Assembly: GCA_913776615.1 (NCBI GenBank)
Contig: CAJYPK010000046.1
Coordinates: forward strand, 119,470-183,469
Direction: 5' to 3'
Source: an uncultured Hymenobacter sp.
GTDB taxonomy: Bacteria > Bacteroidota > Bacteroidia > Cytophagales > Hymenobacteraceae
DNA: 64,000 bases
Every line of letters begins with the position of its first letter. Positions within the stretch are counted from its first letter, which is position 1. The notes beneath the pieces were generated by a model. It had not been told where the DNA came from, searched no databases, and worked only from the letters and a program-made list of their open reading frames with translations. The position numbers and the translations under genes are program-made. Below, in pieces: positions 9,306-18,354 of the stretch.

Positions 9306-9640
9306 TGAGGTGGTCTAGCTAAAACGGACAGGGAACAGTCTTTTCTTTCCCTGTCAGCGGTGACCATATTCGCCGCACCTCAGTCGTGAGTAAGTACTTG
9401 TTTACCAAGGCTCACGCTGACACATGGACTGTTAGCGACCTGTGCCGGGTGCTGGAGGTGAACCGTAGTGGCTATGAGGGGTAGCACAAGCGTAAGAACA
9501 GAAATTCCCGATAGGGCTACTGGGGGTAGCAGATAAAGTGGACAAGGCGCCCCTAACGCTGGGCGAATGCCTTTGCTCTGTCATCGTGCGAGCACAAGAC
9601 GATACCTACATGGCGGTACGCTGCTGAGGACCAACGCTGC
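9306..9640 (+). mobile_element. Remnant of an IS3-family element
   Basis: The left terminus TGAGGTGGTCTAG at 9306-9318, and the following GGACAG and TCTTTTCTTTCC-like sequence, match the left end of the complete IS3 element at 35174. Inside, about 9387-9500 encodes an OrfB N-terminus (SKYLFTKAHADTWTVSDLCR, then VLEVNRSGYEG) interrupted by a stop. OrfA and the catalytic core are missing, and the right boundary is not clear. The element is inactive. Confidence 0.7.
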
Positions 9641-9679
9641 TTCCTAAGCCCCTTGTTAGTTAAGGTGTCGCCAAAGAAG

Positions 9680-11152
9680 CTACGCCGGATACAGGGTTTG
9701 CAGCGCCTTCTTGAGCACCCCGATGCTCTCGGCCCACTCGGCGGGCGTGAGCGAGGCGAACCCCAGACGCAGGCTGCCGTCGGCCGTGCCTCCCAGAGCG
9801 TATTTGGCCCCGTCGCTCAGGCCCAGACCCAGCTGCCGGCAGTGAGCCGCGAGGTGAGGAAGCTGAACAGCTGGGTGAAACTGCCCCCAGATAGCTAGCC
9901 CTCCGGCCGGCACGGTGAAGGTAAGCCACGCCGCCAGCTCCGTGCGCAGCACCTGGCAGGCCAGGTCGCGCCGCTGGTGGTAGTGGCGCCGCGCCCGCTT
10001 GAGGTGCCGCGCGAACTCGCCCTCGGCCAGCAGTTCGGCCACCGCTTCTTCGAGCAGCACGTCGCCCTGGCGGTCGACCAGCCGCCGCAGCGGGCCCAGG
10101 GCCGCGATGACATCGGGCGGGGCCACCACGTAGCCCAGCCGAATGGCCGGGGCCAGCGCCTTACTCAGCGAGCCCACGTATAGTACGCGCCCGTGGCGGT
10201 CGGCACTGGCCAGGGGCAGGATGGGGCTGCCGTCGTAGTGGTAGTCGAAGTCGTAGTCATCTTCCAGGATGATAAAGTCATGGGCCTCCGCCAGCGCGAG
10301 CAGCTGCATCCGACGCGGGGCCGAGAGCGTGACCGTGGTGGGGAAGTGGTGGTGCGGGGTGAGGTAGAGCAAGCGCACGCGCTGCCGCTGGCAGAGGGCG
10401 GCTACTTCGTCGGCCACCACGCCCTGGGCATCGAGCCCTACCCGGTGCAACTGGGCGCCAGCCTGCTGGAAAATGGTTTCGGCCGCCTGGTAGCCGCGCG
10501 CGGCCACCACCACCGCCTCGCCGGGGGCCACGACCAGCTGGGCCAGCAGGTGCAGGCCCATGATGCTGCCGCGCGTCGTGAAAATGTGCTCCGGCCCCGC
10601 GACCAGCCCCCGCGTAGTGCGCAGGTAGCGGGCCAGCTGCTGCCGCAGGCGCAGGACCCCGTTCGGGTCGCCGTAGCCCAGCCGGGCGGCCGGCGCCGCC
10701 AGGTGCTGGCTGGCGCGGCGGTAGTTGCGGGTCAGGGCCGCCAGGGGGGCCAGCCGGCCATCGGGCGAGCCTTCGTCGAGCGTTAGCAGCGGGGGGCGAG
10801 CCAGCGCCGGCGCGGGAGGCCCCGGCGGAAACACGAAGCCCGCCCGCGCCGCGATGCCCGCCGACACCGGGGCCAGGGACTGGGCGCTAACCTCGGGCAG
10901 GTGGCGGCTCACCACGGCCGCCCGGGTGGGCTGAAGGGTCAGCCAGCCCTGGGCCGCCAGCTCCTCGAAGGCGGCGGCCACCGTTTCGCGGTGCACGTGC
11001 AGCAGGGCAGCCAGCGTGCGGGTGCCGGGCAGCTTGGTGCCCGGCGGCAACAGCCCTTGCTGGCAAAGGCCGATGAGCGCGGCGCTCAGCTGCTGCACCA
11101 GGGGGGTGGCCGCCTGTCGGTCGAGGGGCAGCAAGGTGTAGTAAGGCAGCAT
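9680..11152 (-). CDS. MocR/PdxR-type regulator (GntR HTH fused to aminotransferase)
   Basis: 490 residues from ATG 11152 (MLPYYTLLPLDRQ); a longer frame to 11221 runs through the divergent promoter. A winged-helix GntR domain occupies about residues 15-80 (LPGTRTLAALLHVHRETVAAAFEELAAQGWL). A fold-type I aminotransferase domain follows, with EDDYDFDYHYDG near 297-308 and the PLP-binding lysine K331 in VGSLSKALAPAIRLGYVV. Family members are PLP-dependent transcription factors that control vitamin B6, GABA or amino-acid genes, usually those next to them and divergent. Here the divergent targets would be the GNAT and PaiB-like genes. Confidence 0.92.
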   Translation of the reverse strand: MLPYYTLLPLDRQAATPLVQQLSAALIGLCQQGLLPPGTKLPGTRTLAALLHVHRETVAAAFEELAAQGWLTLQPTRAAVVSRHLPEVSAQSLAPVSAGIAARAGFVFPPGPPAPALARPPLLTLDEGSPDGRLAPLAALTRNYRRASQHLAAPAARLGYGDPNGVLRLRQQLARYLRTTRGLVAGPEHIFTTRGSIMGLHLLAQLVVAPGEAVVVAARGYQAAETIFQQAGAQLHRVGLDAQGVVADEVAALCQRQRVRLLYLTPHHHFPTTVTLSAPRRMQLLALAEAHDFIILEDDYDFDYHYDGSPILPLASADRHGRVLYVGSLSKALAPAIRLGYVVAPPDVIAALGPLRRLVDRQGDVLLEEAVAELLAEGEFARHLKRARRHYHQRRDLACQVLRTELAAWLTFTVPAGGLAIWGQFHPAVQLPHLAAHCRQLGLGLSDGAKYALGGTADGSLRLGFASLTPAEWAESIGVLKKALQTLYPA

Positions 11153-11207
11153 AACTGGTCGGGTACGTTTCGTAAAACTGGCCCAATATACCCAGCCAGC
11201 CGCTCGG

Positions 11208-11215
11208 TAGCTTTG
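11208..11215 (+). promoter_or_regulatory. Bacteroidota -7 promoter box
   Basis: TAGCTTTG is an exact match to the Bacteroidota -7 consensus TAnnTTTG, 25 bases before ATG 11241. I do not see a good -33 TTTG at the usual spacing. The divergent regulator starts 55 bp to the left, so its DNA-binding site probably overlaps this box. Confidence 0.5.
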
Positions 11216-11240
11216 CTTCATTCTTCTCCCGATTCTTCAC

Positions 11241-11642
11241 ATGCTGCCCATCACTTACTCCCAAGACCACCGCCCGACCCCCACGCAAGTGGCTGACCTG
11301 TACCGCAGCGCCGGGCTGGTGCGGCCCGTCGATGACCTCGCTCGCCTGAGCCAGATGCTGGAGCGGGCCTCGCTGCTCGTTACAGCCTGGCAGGGAGAGC
11401 AACTCGTGGGCCTTGCCCGCACGCTCACCGACTTCTGCTACTGCGCCTACCTCTCCGACCTGGCCGTGCGCGGCGAGCACCAGCGCCAGGGCATCGGCCG
11501 GCGCTTGCTGGCCCTTACCAAGGAGGCGGTGGGGGAGCAAAGCATGCTGCTGCTTCTTTCCGTACCCGCTGCGATGACGTACTACCCCGCGGCCGGTATG
11601 ACGGCGGTGGACAACGGTTTCCTGCTCAAACGAACTACTTGA
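11241..11642 (+). CDS. GNAT-family N-acetyltransferase
   Basis: 133 residues. The acetyl-CoA-binding motif A is YLSDLAVRGEHQRQGIGRRLLALTKE (about residues 72-97), with the R/Q-x-x-G-x-G/A loop as QRQGIG. The motif B region (YYPAAGMTAVDNGFLL) closes the fold. The length is standard for a small GNAT of the PhnO/PaiA type. It lies five bases before the PaiB-like gene and is divergent from a MocR regulator, which points to a PLP- or polyamine-linked detoxification operon. The substrate is unknown. Confidence 0.88.
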   Translation: MLPITYSQDHRPTPTQVADLYRSAGLVRPVDDLARLSQMLERASLLVTAWQGEQLVGLARTLTDFCYCAYLSDLAVRGEHQRQGIGRRLLALTKEAVGEQSMLLLLSVPAAMTYYPAAGMTAVDNGFLLKRTT

Positions 11643-11647
11643 GAACG

Positions 11648-12271
11648 ATGTACAGCCAACCTATTTTCCGGCTTACCGACCAAACCGAGCAGCTAGCGTT
11701 TATGCAGCGCTACAGCTTTGCCACGCTCCTCACGGCGGCCGGGCCGGTGCCGATGGCCACCCACCTGCCCCTGCTGGCCACGCGCCACAGCGACGAGGTG
11801 CGCCTAGTAGGGCACCTGGCCCGCGCCAACCCGCAGTGGCGCGACCTGGAGGCGCACCCGGTGCTGGCCGTGTTCAGCGGGCCGCACGCCTACATTTCGC
11901 CCACCCACTACGAGCAGGCGCGCAACGTGCCCACCTGGAACTACGTGGCCGTGCACGCCACCGGTCACGCCCGCCTCGTCACCGCCCCCACGCGCGTGCT
12001 GGACATACTAGCTGCCACCATTGCCCAGTACGAGGCGGGCTACCAGCCGCAGTGGGACCGGCTGCCCGCCGACTACCAGGCCCGGCTGCTACACGGCATC
12101 GTGGCGTTCGAAGTGGTCGTCAGCCACCTGCAAGGCCAGCAGAAGCTGAGCCAGAACAAAACCGCCGGCGAGCAGCGTCGCATTCAGCAGGCGCTGGCTA
12201 ATAGTCCCGACCAGCACGCGCGCGAAGTGGCCGCCTACATGGCCCGGCTGCCTACGGTGCAGGTACCGTAG
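11648..12271 (+). CDS. PaiB-like FMN-binding protein
   Basis: 207 residues from ATG 11648 (MYSQPIFRLTDQTEQLAFM); a TTG three codons earlier overlaps the GNAT gene and is less likely. The family signature is strong: FATLLTAAGPVPMATHLPLL, GHLARANPQWRDLE, VFSGPHAYISPTHYEQARNVPTWNYVAVHATG. PaiB proteins have an FMN-binding split-barrel fold; the Bacillus member was described as a regulator of sporulation and degradative enzymes together with the acetyltransferase PaiA. The pairing with a GNAT gene here mirrors paiAB. Confidence 0.9.
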   Translation: MYSQPIFRLTDQTEQLAFMQRYSFATLLTAAGPVPMATHLPLLATRHSDEVRLVGHLARANPQWRDLEAHPVLAVFSGPHAYISPTHYEQARNVPTWNYVAVHATGHARLVTAPTRVLDILAATIAQYEAGYQPQWDRLPADYQARLLHGIVAFEVVVSHLQGQQKLSQNKTAGEQRRIQQALANSPDQHAREVAAYMARLPTVQVP

Positions 12272-12278
12272 CGGATAG

Positions 12279-12305
12279 GGGTTGCCGGGTATGGCCGGGC
12301 AACCC
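12279..12305 (+). terminator. Stem-loop after the GNAT/PaiB operon
   Basis: Arms GGGTTGCC (12279-12286) and GGCAACCC (12298-12305) form an 8-bp GC-rich stem eight bases after the stop codon. No T-run follows, so it may end transcription inefficiently or protect the 3' end. Confidence 0.4.
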
Positions 12306-12429
12306 TCTGCCGCGTGCTTGCATCTGGCACACCGCTGCGCATGCTGACCGCTTGCTGACCAGTAGTTTGTCCTCGTCACCACCCACTGGCTAGACGTGCC
12401 TCCCCTATCCCATCACCTGTTGTATTTGC

Positions 12430-13914
12430 ATGAAGCATACCTTGTTAAAACTCCTCTTCGTCGTAAGCAGCGGGTTGCTCGCCCTTGGGGCACGCGCGCA
12501 GAGCCGCCCCGACAGCATTGATGTCTTTTTGCAAGACCGCATGCAACAGCTCCATATTCCTGGTCTACAAGTAGCCGTCATCCGGCAGGGTAAGCTGGTG
12601 AAGCTGAGCAGCTACGGCTTGGCTAACGTGGAACATGCCGTTCCCACGACCAAGGAGAGCGTTTTCTCCATCAATTCCATGACCAAAGCCTTCGTCGGCG
12701 TCGCCATTATGCAGTTGGTCGAGGCTGGCAAGCTGCGCGTAGACGACCCGCTGTCGCGCTACCTGCCGGACCTGCCTAGCACCTGGCAAGCGGTGACGCT
12801 CCAGCAAGTGCTCACCAACACCTCGGGCCTGCCCAATATTATTGACGAGTACGAGCACGTGCTGGCCGGGGGCCAAGAAGCGGCGGCGTGGGCGAAAGTC
12901 AAAACCCTGCCGCTGGAATTTAAACCCGGCGAGAAATTTAGTTACAACCAGACCGGTTACGTCATACTGGGCAAAATCATTACGCAGGTAAGTGGCGTGC
13001 CTTTCACCAAATTCATCGAAGACAATCAGTTTAAAGCGGCCAACCTGACGCAAACCCGTTTCGGCGACTCACAGGACGTTATCCCCCACTCGGCGGGCGC
13101 GTACACCACGAAGCGCAACATCGATGGCCGCTGGGTGGACCGGGGTGAGCTAAGCGTAGCCTACGCCGAATTTCCCGTCTTTTTTCGCACGGCCACCGGC
13201 ATTCTTTCCACCGCCCAGGACATGGCCCAGTGGCTGCTGGCGCTGCAAGACGGTCGCCTCCTGCAAGACAAAGCCAGCTTGCGCACCCTCTGGACGCCGG
13301 CCCGGCTCCCCAATGGGCAGGTGGGCGGCTTCAATGACCTGGTAAACGGGTACGCGTTGGGCTGGCCGACCGTTACCCGGGCCGAGCATCCGGCCGTCGG
13401 CCCGGTGGGCGGCATGCGGTCGGCCTTGTTCGTGTACCCGCAAGACGAGTTGTCCATCATTGTTTTGAGCAACGTGCAAGGGGCGAACCCGGAATATTTT
13501 ATCGACGAGGTGGCCGGGTACTACCTCCCCGACATGAAGCAAGCCCACGGGTTTGGGTTGCCGTCAGCCGTCAAAAAACTGCGGGCGGAGTTGCTGAAGC
13601 AGGGCTTCGACAAAGCGCCCGTCATCGCCGCTCGGTTGAAGAAAAAAGACGCGGCTTTTACCCTGACCGAAAACGACTTGAATGCCTGGGGGTACAAGCT
13701 GCTGGAACAGCGGCAGCCCACGCAGGCAGCAGCCATTTTCCGGCTGAACGTAGTGCTCTACCCCCAAAGCGCGAACACCTACGACAGCCTGGCCGAGACG
13801 CTGGAAGCAACGGGTGACCGGGTGGGTGCTTTAAAAAATTATCGGCGCTCGCTGGAATTGAATCCGGCTAATACGAACGCAAAAACGCACATTGACGGGC
13901 TGCAGGGCAAGTAG
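12430..13914 (+). CDS. Secreted serine hydrolase (beta-lactamase class C fold) with C-terminal TPR-like tail
   Basis: 494 residues with a signal peptide (MKHTLLKLLFVVSSGLLALGARAQ). The class C/DD-peptidase fold (PF00144) carries the catalytic S83-M-T-K86 and a tyrosine motif FSYNQTGYVILG near residue 175. A GG-rich segment (VGPVGGMRSALF) stands where the third motif (H-T-G) is expected, so that motif is not canonical. After about residue 400 the sequence turns into two helical TPR-like units (NDLNAWGYKLLEQRQPTQAA, TYDSLAETLEATGDRVGALKNYRRSLELNP). Likely a periplasmic esterase or peptidase. A second, related gene follows 232 bp downstream. Confidence 0.9.
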   Translation: MKHTLLKLLFVVSSGLLALGARAQSRPDSIDVFLQDRMQQLHIPGLQVAVIRQGKLVKLSSYGLANVEHAVPTTKESVFSINSMTKAFVGVAIMQLVEAGKLRVDDPLSRYLPDLPSTWQAVTLQQVLTNTSGLPNIIDEYEHVLAGGQEAAAWAKVKTLPLEFKPGEKFSYNQTGYVILGKIITQVSGVPFTKFIEDNQFKAANLTQTRFGDSQDVIPHSAGAYTTKRNIDGRWVDRGELSVAYAEFPVFFRTATGILSTAQDMAQWLLALQDGRLLQDKASLRTLWTPARLPNGQVGGFNDLVNGYALGWPTVTRAEHPAVGPVGGMRSALFVYPQDELSIIVLSNVQGANPEYFIDEVAGYYLPDMKQAHGFGLPSAVKKLRAELLKQGFDKAPVIAARLKKKDAAFTLTENDLNAWGYKLLEQRQPTQAAAIFRLNVVLYPQSANTYDSLAETLEATGDRVGALKNYRRSLELNPANTNAKTHIDGLQGK

Positions 13915-14146
13915 CTGCTAAAGCCGAAGCTGCCCCCGGTATGCGAGAGTTCTCGAACTCCAACAGCGGTGTGAGCGATTTTCCAGTTGAAGCCAATGGC
14001 CCCCGTGGCCGGCGTACCGTGGGTGAGCTAGTGGCTGAGCCAAACGGCCTATAGCAGTGCGCACAGGCAATTATTATTCTTCCATGCGGTAACGTTTTAG
14101 ACTTCGGCAGGTATCCGCTGACGGAAAATAACCTACTCCGTTTCCC

Positions 14147-15616
14147 ATGAAATACGTTGCCTTTGCTTGTCTGCTAGTAGTTTGTCACCTTACGGCCACG
14201 CTGTCCTTGTTCGCCCGCGGAGGGTCGCCCGACTTCCGCCAATTAGTGGACAGCTATGCCAAACAAAGAGGCTTCAATGGCACCGTTCTGGTTGCGCGAG
14301 GCGGGAACGTGCTGTTTCGGGGCTCCTATGGCCAGGCGGATGCCGAATGGAACGTGCCTACTCCGCCAGATGCCCGCTACCGCATCGGCTCCCTAAGCAA
14401 GCCGCTCCTCGCCACGCTCGTCATGCAGCTCGTAGAGCAGGGGCGCTTACAGCTGGATGGTACGCTAGGCGCCTACCTGCCCGCGCTCTATGCCGGGACG
14501 GAGGCGGCTCCCGTAACGGTCGAGCAGTTGCTCAGCCACACCTCGGGCCTGGCCGACGTACCCGCCCGCTTCGACGATGTGTGGTGGCAAACGGCGGCCC
14601 GGCGCAGCTACGCGCCGCTCGACTTTGCCCGGGAATGGATAAAGCCGCAGCTGCTGGAAAAACCGGGTACTAAGTGGCGCTACAACAACAACGGCTTCTA
14701 CCTGCTGGGGGTCCTCATCGAACAAATCACCGGGCAGCCGCTCGCCGAGGTCCTGCGGCAACGGCTGTTCGAGCCGGCGGCGATGCAGCAGAGCGGCCTC
14801 TACTCCGAGCAGGCGGTGTTGCCGAAGCTGGCGCGGGGCTATACGCGGACGCCAACGGGGGAGCTGGTACACCCACCCGCCATCCACGCCAGCGTTTCCT
14901 TTTCGGCGGCCGGCCTGTACAGTTCAGTGGACGACCTCTTCCGCTTCGATTGCGCCCTCTATGGCACCCGGCTGCTGCAACCGGCTTCCCGGGCGCTCAT
15001 GCTGCAAGCCCACAGCGCGGACTATGGGCTAGGCTGGAACGTCGGGCAGTGGAAGCTGCCCGATGGCCGCCGCCTACCCGTCGTCTCGCATACCGGGAGC
15101 GTGCCCGGCTACCAGAGCTACTACCTGCGCTCCGAGCTCAACCAGGATTGTGTCATTATCCTCGACAATTTCTGGCAGGGCAATCTGGTGGTGCAGATGG
15201 GGCAGGACTTGCTGGAAGTGCTCAATGGCAAACCGCTGCAACTGGCCAAGCGCAGCCTGGACGAGTATCTGAGCCCCATCGCGTATCGAGAGGGTTCGCA
15301 GGCGATGCGGGTGGCTTACCAAAACCTGACGCCGCGCGCATCAGACTATGACTTGAGTGAAAAGACTTTTAATACTCTAGGCTACAAGTTTTTACGGGCG
15401 GACCGCACAGAGGATGCCATCCTGGTATTTACGTGGGCCACGCAGCGCTTTCCCACCTCCGCTAATACGCACGATAGCCTGGGAGAAGCCTACCGAAAGG
15501 CAGGCAAGCTCCCGGAGTCACGGCGCAGCTATGCCGCGGCCTTGGCCCTGGACCCTAGCAGTGAAAGCGCGAAAAAAGCGCTGGCTGAATTAAAGGAAAT
15601 CCCTACTACCAACTAG
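14147..15616 (+). CDS. Second serine hydrolase (class C fold) with TPR-like tail
   Basis: 489 residues; signal-like N-terminus MKYVAFACLLVVCHLTATLSLFARG. The catalytic motif is S82-L-S-K85 (RIGSLSKPL), the second motif is Y179-N-N (KWRYNNNGFYLLG), and a true third motif HTG is present (VVSHTGSVPGYQSYY, near residue 320), unlike the preceding paralogue. The C-terminus has the same two TPR-like units (TFNTLGYKFLRADRTEDAIL, THDSLGEAYRKAGKLPESRR). The two genes probably arose by duplication and diverged. Substrates are unknown. Confidence 0.9.
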   Translation: MKYVAFACLLVVCHLTATLSLFARGGSPDFRQLVDSYAKQRGFNGTVLVARGGNVLFRGSYGQADAEWNVPTPPDARYRIGSLSKPLLATLVMQLVEQGRLQLDGTLGAYLPALYAGTEAAPVTVEQLLSHTSGLADVPARFDDVWWQTAARRSYAPLDFAREWIKPQLLEKPGTKWRYNNNGFYLLGVLIEQITGQPLAEVLRQRLFEPAAMQQSGLYSEQAVLPKLARGYTRTPTGELVHPPAIHASVSFSAAGLYSSVDDLFRFDCALYGTRLLQPASRALMLQAHSADYGLGWNVGQWKLPDGRRLPVVSHTGSVPGYQSYYLRSELNQDCVIILDNFWQGNLVVQMGQDLLEVLNGKPLQLAKRSLDEYLSPIAYREGSQAMRVAYQNLTPRASDYDLSEKTFNTLGYKFLRADRTEDAILVFTWATQRFPTSANTHDSLGEAYRKAGKLPESRRSYAAALALDPSSESAKKALAELKEIPTTN

Positions 15617-15631
15617 CGGGAGCTTTCTAAA

Positions 15632-15663
15632 GACCGCCTAGCGAACGCCATAATGCGGCGGTC
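15632..15663. terminator. Stem-loop between convergent genes
   Basis: GACCGCC (15632-15638) pairs with GGCGGTC (15657-15663), placing a 7-bp stem exactly between the stop codons of the convergent serine hydrolase and alpha/beta hydrolase genes. There is no strong T-run. Confidence 0.35.
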
Positions 15664-17112
15664 CTACTCGATAAGCAACTTGGCGGAGGTGGAACGCAAC
15701 GGTTGGTAGGGATGCGCCAGGAATAGCTCGGCGTAGTCCGTGCCGTCCAGGCCGTAGCCCGGCGCGTGGCCGCGGGCCGGAAACAGCAGCAGCTGGCTGT
15801 TGGGCAGGGTGCGCTTCAGCAGTTGGTTGTAGAACGGGCGGCACCACGGGTCTAGGCCGCCCGCCGTCAACAGCGCAGGCACGGCCGCGTACACGGGCGT
15901 TTTCACCACCGGAGGCTCGGGCTTCACCTGCCAGCAGGCGCAGATTTCGCGGGTCACGTTATTGACCGGGTAGCCCGCCAGCCAGGGCACGAGGGTTTCC
16001 TGTTGCCGTTGCCGGGTGGGGTCGGCGTAGGCCAGCTGCTCGCTGCAATACACCGAGTAGCGCATGCCCAGGGCCAGGGCCGGGTCGCCGGCAAACGCGA
16101 GGTCGACCTGCTCGCGCACGTAGGGCTGGTGGCAGCCGTGCACGATGGCCCGAATAACGGCCGGCACAGTGGCGGCCTGCTGGCTGTTGAGCCGGCCGAT
16201 GATGGCCTGGAGCAATTCCGCCTTGCCGTACACCAGGCGCAGGCTGTCCGAGGTGCCAGGTTCCCGGTACGTAAAGGCGAAGGACCGGCCCGTAATGGCC
16301 GTAAAGTAGGCGTGAAACTGCGCCCGTAGCTGCCCGTACCCGGCGGGGGCGGCCGAATCGCGCTCACAGGCCCGAAACACCTGCTCCAGGGCCTCGTTGA
16401 CGTTGAGCAGCGCGCCTTCCTCGTAATTCACCATGCCCGGCAGTGGCGAATTGAGCACCAGGCTGCGCACTGCCTCGGGGTGGGCGCGCAGCACGCTCAG
16501 CATCAGTCCGCCGCTGTAGGAAATGCCCAGCAGGTTGAGCGAATCCAGCCTCAGGGCGCGGCGCAGGTCGTTGATATCTTCGGCGCTTTCCAGCGTGGTG
16601 TAGGCCGACAGGTCGATGCCCTGGCGGATGAACTTCTGGCGACAGCGCATGACCGCCCGGCGCACCAGGCTGTCGCGGGAGCGGCCCGTGCGGTAGGCCT
16701 GCTGCACGGCTTGCGCCACCTCGGGACAGTCGAGGCTGGGCTGGGCGCGCCGGGTGCCCCGCTGGTCGAAGAGCAGTACGCCCCCGTACTTCAGCAAGCC
16801 CGACCGGTAGCCGATGCTGTCGATGTTGGCGGTGGTGCTGTAGCCGGGGCCGCCGGTGCTGAAGAGGCACACGCCCCGGGTGGCGGATTGGGTGGGCCGC
16901 CGGGCAAAGAGGAAGGGCACCTTCACCTGCCGCCCCTGGGGCCGCCGGCGGTTTTCGGGTACCACCAGGTAGCCGTAACGCACCACCAGGCGCGGGTCAA
17001 CCTTAATCGGGCAGGAGGCGGGCTCCAGGCGCGGATGGTAGGCTTGCCCGTGGGCGTGGGACAAACCCCAACACAGTAGCAACAGCAACCAGTAGCCAAA
17101 GGAAATTTTCAT
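15664..17112 (-). CDS. Secreted alpha/beta hydrolase of the TAP/proline iminopeptidase type
   Basis: 482 residues from ATG 17112, which gives a clean signal peptide (MKISFGYWLLLLLCWGLSHAHGQ); the longer frame to 17289 is rejected. The family pattern is complete: YLVVPENR near the start, oxyanion loop FSTGGPG (85-90), LLFDQRGTRRAQPSLDCPE, nucleophile elbow LLGISYSGG with S198, and a C-terminal TAP-like domain with Asp in TAGGLDPWC and His in FPARGHAPG. The elbow reads G-x-S-x-S rather than G-x-S-x-G, a mild departure. Likely a periplasmic aminopeptidase or esterase. An AraC regulator lies 55 bp upstream on the same strand. Confidence 0.88.
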   Translation of the reverse strand: MKISFGYWLLLLLCWGLSHAHGQAYHPRLEPASCPIKVDPRLVVRYGYLVVPENRRRPQGRQVKVPFLFARRPTQSATRGVCLFSTGGPGYSTTANIDSIGYRSGLLKYGGVLLFDQRGTRRAQPSLDCPEVAQAVQQAYRTGRSRDSLVRRAVMRCRQKFIRQGIDLSAYTTLESAEDINDLRRALRLDSLNLLGISYSGGLMLSVLRAHPEAVRSLVLNSPLPGMVNYEEGALLNVNEALEQVFRACERDSAAPAGYGQLRAQFHAYFTAITGRSFAFTYREPGTSDSLRLVYGKAELLQAIIGRLNSQQAATVPAVIRAIVHGCHQPYVREQVDLAFAGDPALALGMRYSVYCSEQLAYADPTRQRQQETLVPWLAGYPVNNVTREICACWQVKPEPPVVKTPVYAAVPALLTAGGLDPWCRPFYNQLLKRTLPNSQLLLFPARGHAPGYGLDGTDYAELFLAHPYQPLRSTSAKLLIE

Positions 17113-17167
17113 ATTGGGCACAAAGGACGCGCCCTGGCTACCCGCCAAAAAGTAAAAAACGGACAAT

Positions 17168-17986
17168 CTACCGGCCCGCCCGAGGCAGCCGCTGCCCCGT
17201 GAAGTTCCGCACCGCTTTTGCAAAATGGCTGGCGTCGTAGTAGCCGTAGTCGCTGGGCACGAAGGCGGCCGGCTGGGCCACGAAGGCAACCAGCGCCGTG
17301 CGGGCCCGCAGCAGCGAAAAGTAGTGGGTGGGCGACGTGCCCACCACCCGGTGAAAGTAGCGGTTGATGGTTTTGGACGTCAGAAATACCCGCTCGGCCA
17401 CGGCGGAGGTGTTGAGCACCAGGCCACTCGCCTGGTACTCCCCTATTGCGTCGTGCACCAGGGTCACGTAATGGTCAGGGGGCTGCGCCCGGCGGTAGGC
17501 CCGCAGCAGGTACTGCTGGAGCAGGTCGGCCCGCTCGGCAAACGACTGCGGCTGCCTGAGCTGCGTTAGCAAAGCCGCCGGCAGCACCTGCGTCAGGGGC
17601 ACCAGGCGGCCCACCAGCGGCACCTGGCTGAAGCCCAGCACGGCTTCTAATCCACCCGGGTGAAACTTGAGCGTGAAGAGGTTATCGGTCGCTGCCTTGT
17701 GGCGCACCACGGTGGTGTCGCGCAGCAGCAGCACGTCCTCGCCGGCCTGCACCCGGTACCGGCGGTCGGCCAAATCCAGCAGGTACGCCGGCCCGAGGTT
17801 GAGGTAGCAGGTGGGCGTCCAGCTCGGAAACATCGTGCCCGAAGACAGAGGCACTGGCTCCGCGAGCGGTGCCCGCGCTAGGGAAGCCGGGGCCGACTGG
17901 GCGAAAAACTCTACGTAAGGCCGCAGTTCTTCGCACGGCGACTGGAAATTATACGCCGCCCGAATGTTCTGAAATATTTCTACCAT
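17168..17986 (-). CDS. AraC-family transcriptional regulator
   Basis: 272 residues from ATG 17986. The N-terminal ~160 residues form a ligand-binding-like domain (PTCYLNLGPAYLLDLADRRYRVQ, LKFHPGGLEAVLGFSQVPLVGR). The C-terminus has two helix-turn-helix units, the first with VFLTSKTINRYFHRVVGTSPTHYFSLLRAR and the second with DYGYYDASHFAKAVRNFTG. It is directly upstream of, and co-directional with, the alpha/beta hydrolase and could activate it. The effector is unknown. Confidence 0.88.
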   Translation of the reverse strand: MVEIFQNIRAAYNFQSPCEELRPYVEFFAQSAPASLARAPLAEPVPLSSGTMFPSWTPTCYLNLGPAYLLDLADRRYRVQAGEDVLLLRDTTVVRHKAATDNLFTLKFHPGGLEAVLGFSQVPLVGRLVPLTQVLPAALLTQLRQPQSFAERADLLQQYLLRAYRRAQPPDHYVTLVHDAIGEYQASGLVLNTSAVAERVFLTSKTINRYFHRVVGTSPTHYFSLLRARTALVAFVAQPAAFVPSDYGYYDASHFAKAVRNFTGQRLPRAGR

Positions 17987-18123
17987 TGGCCCACGGCGAT
18001 GGTGCCCACTGCCTGGGGCGTGCCCACTACCCGGCCTTAAAGTACGGCACTGCCGCCGGGTACCGCAACCGACCGGCGGCCGGCTGCTGACCCTGGCAGC
18101 GGCTTGCGGCTATCCAAGCCCCC

Positions 18124-18354
18124 GTGCAGCTAGCGATGGCAAACCTCGCGGCGCTCCAGGCTCAGGGCAAGACCTACCAGTACCAACTGTTTTCGGAGCC
18201 GGGTGAAGTGGTCCGGCCCTCGCGCTTGCTGCACGAGCACGTCAATATGCTGGGACGCTATAATTTTACCTTGCCCAAGGGCATTGCCGCCGGGCAACTG
18301 CGCCCGCTACGCGACCCGACGAGCCTGGAGGAACAGCTCACTCAATTACCCTAA
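18124..18354 (+). pseudogene. Tn3-family transposase, C-terminal remnant
   Basis: An open frame of 76 codons whose second half, HEHVNMLGRYNF followed by TLPKGIAAGQLRPLRDP, matches from memory the conserved end of Tn3 transposases (WEHINxLGRYxF followed by GELRPLRxP). The catalytic domain is missing and the upstream DNA shows no continuation. The first half is only weakly transposase-like. It marks an old Tn3-type insertion beside the partition locus. Confidence 0.55.
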
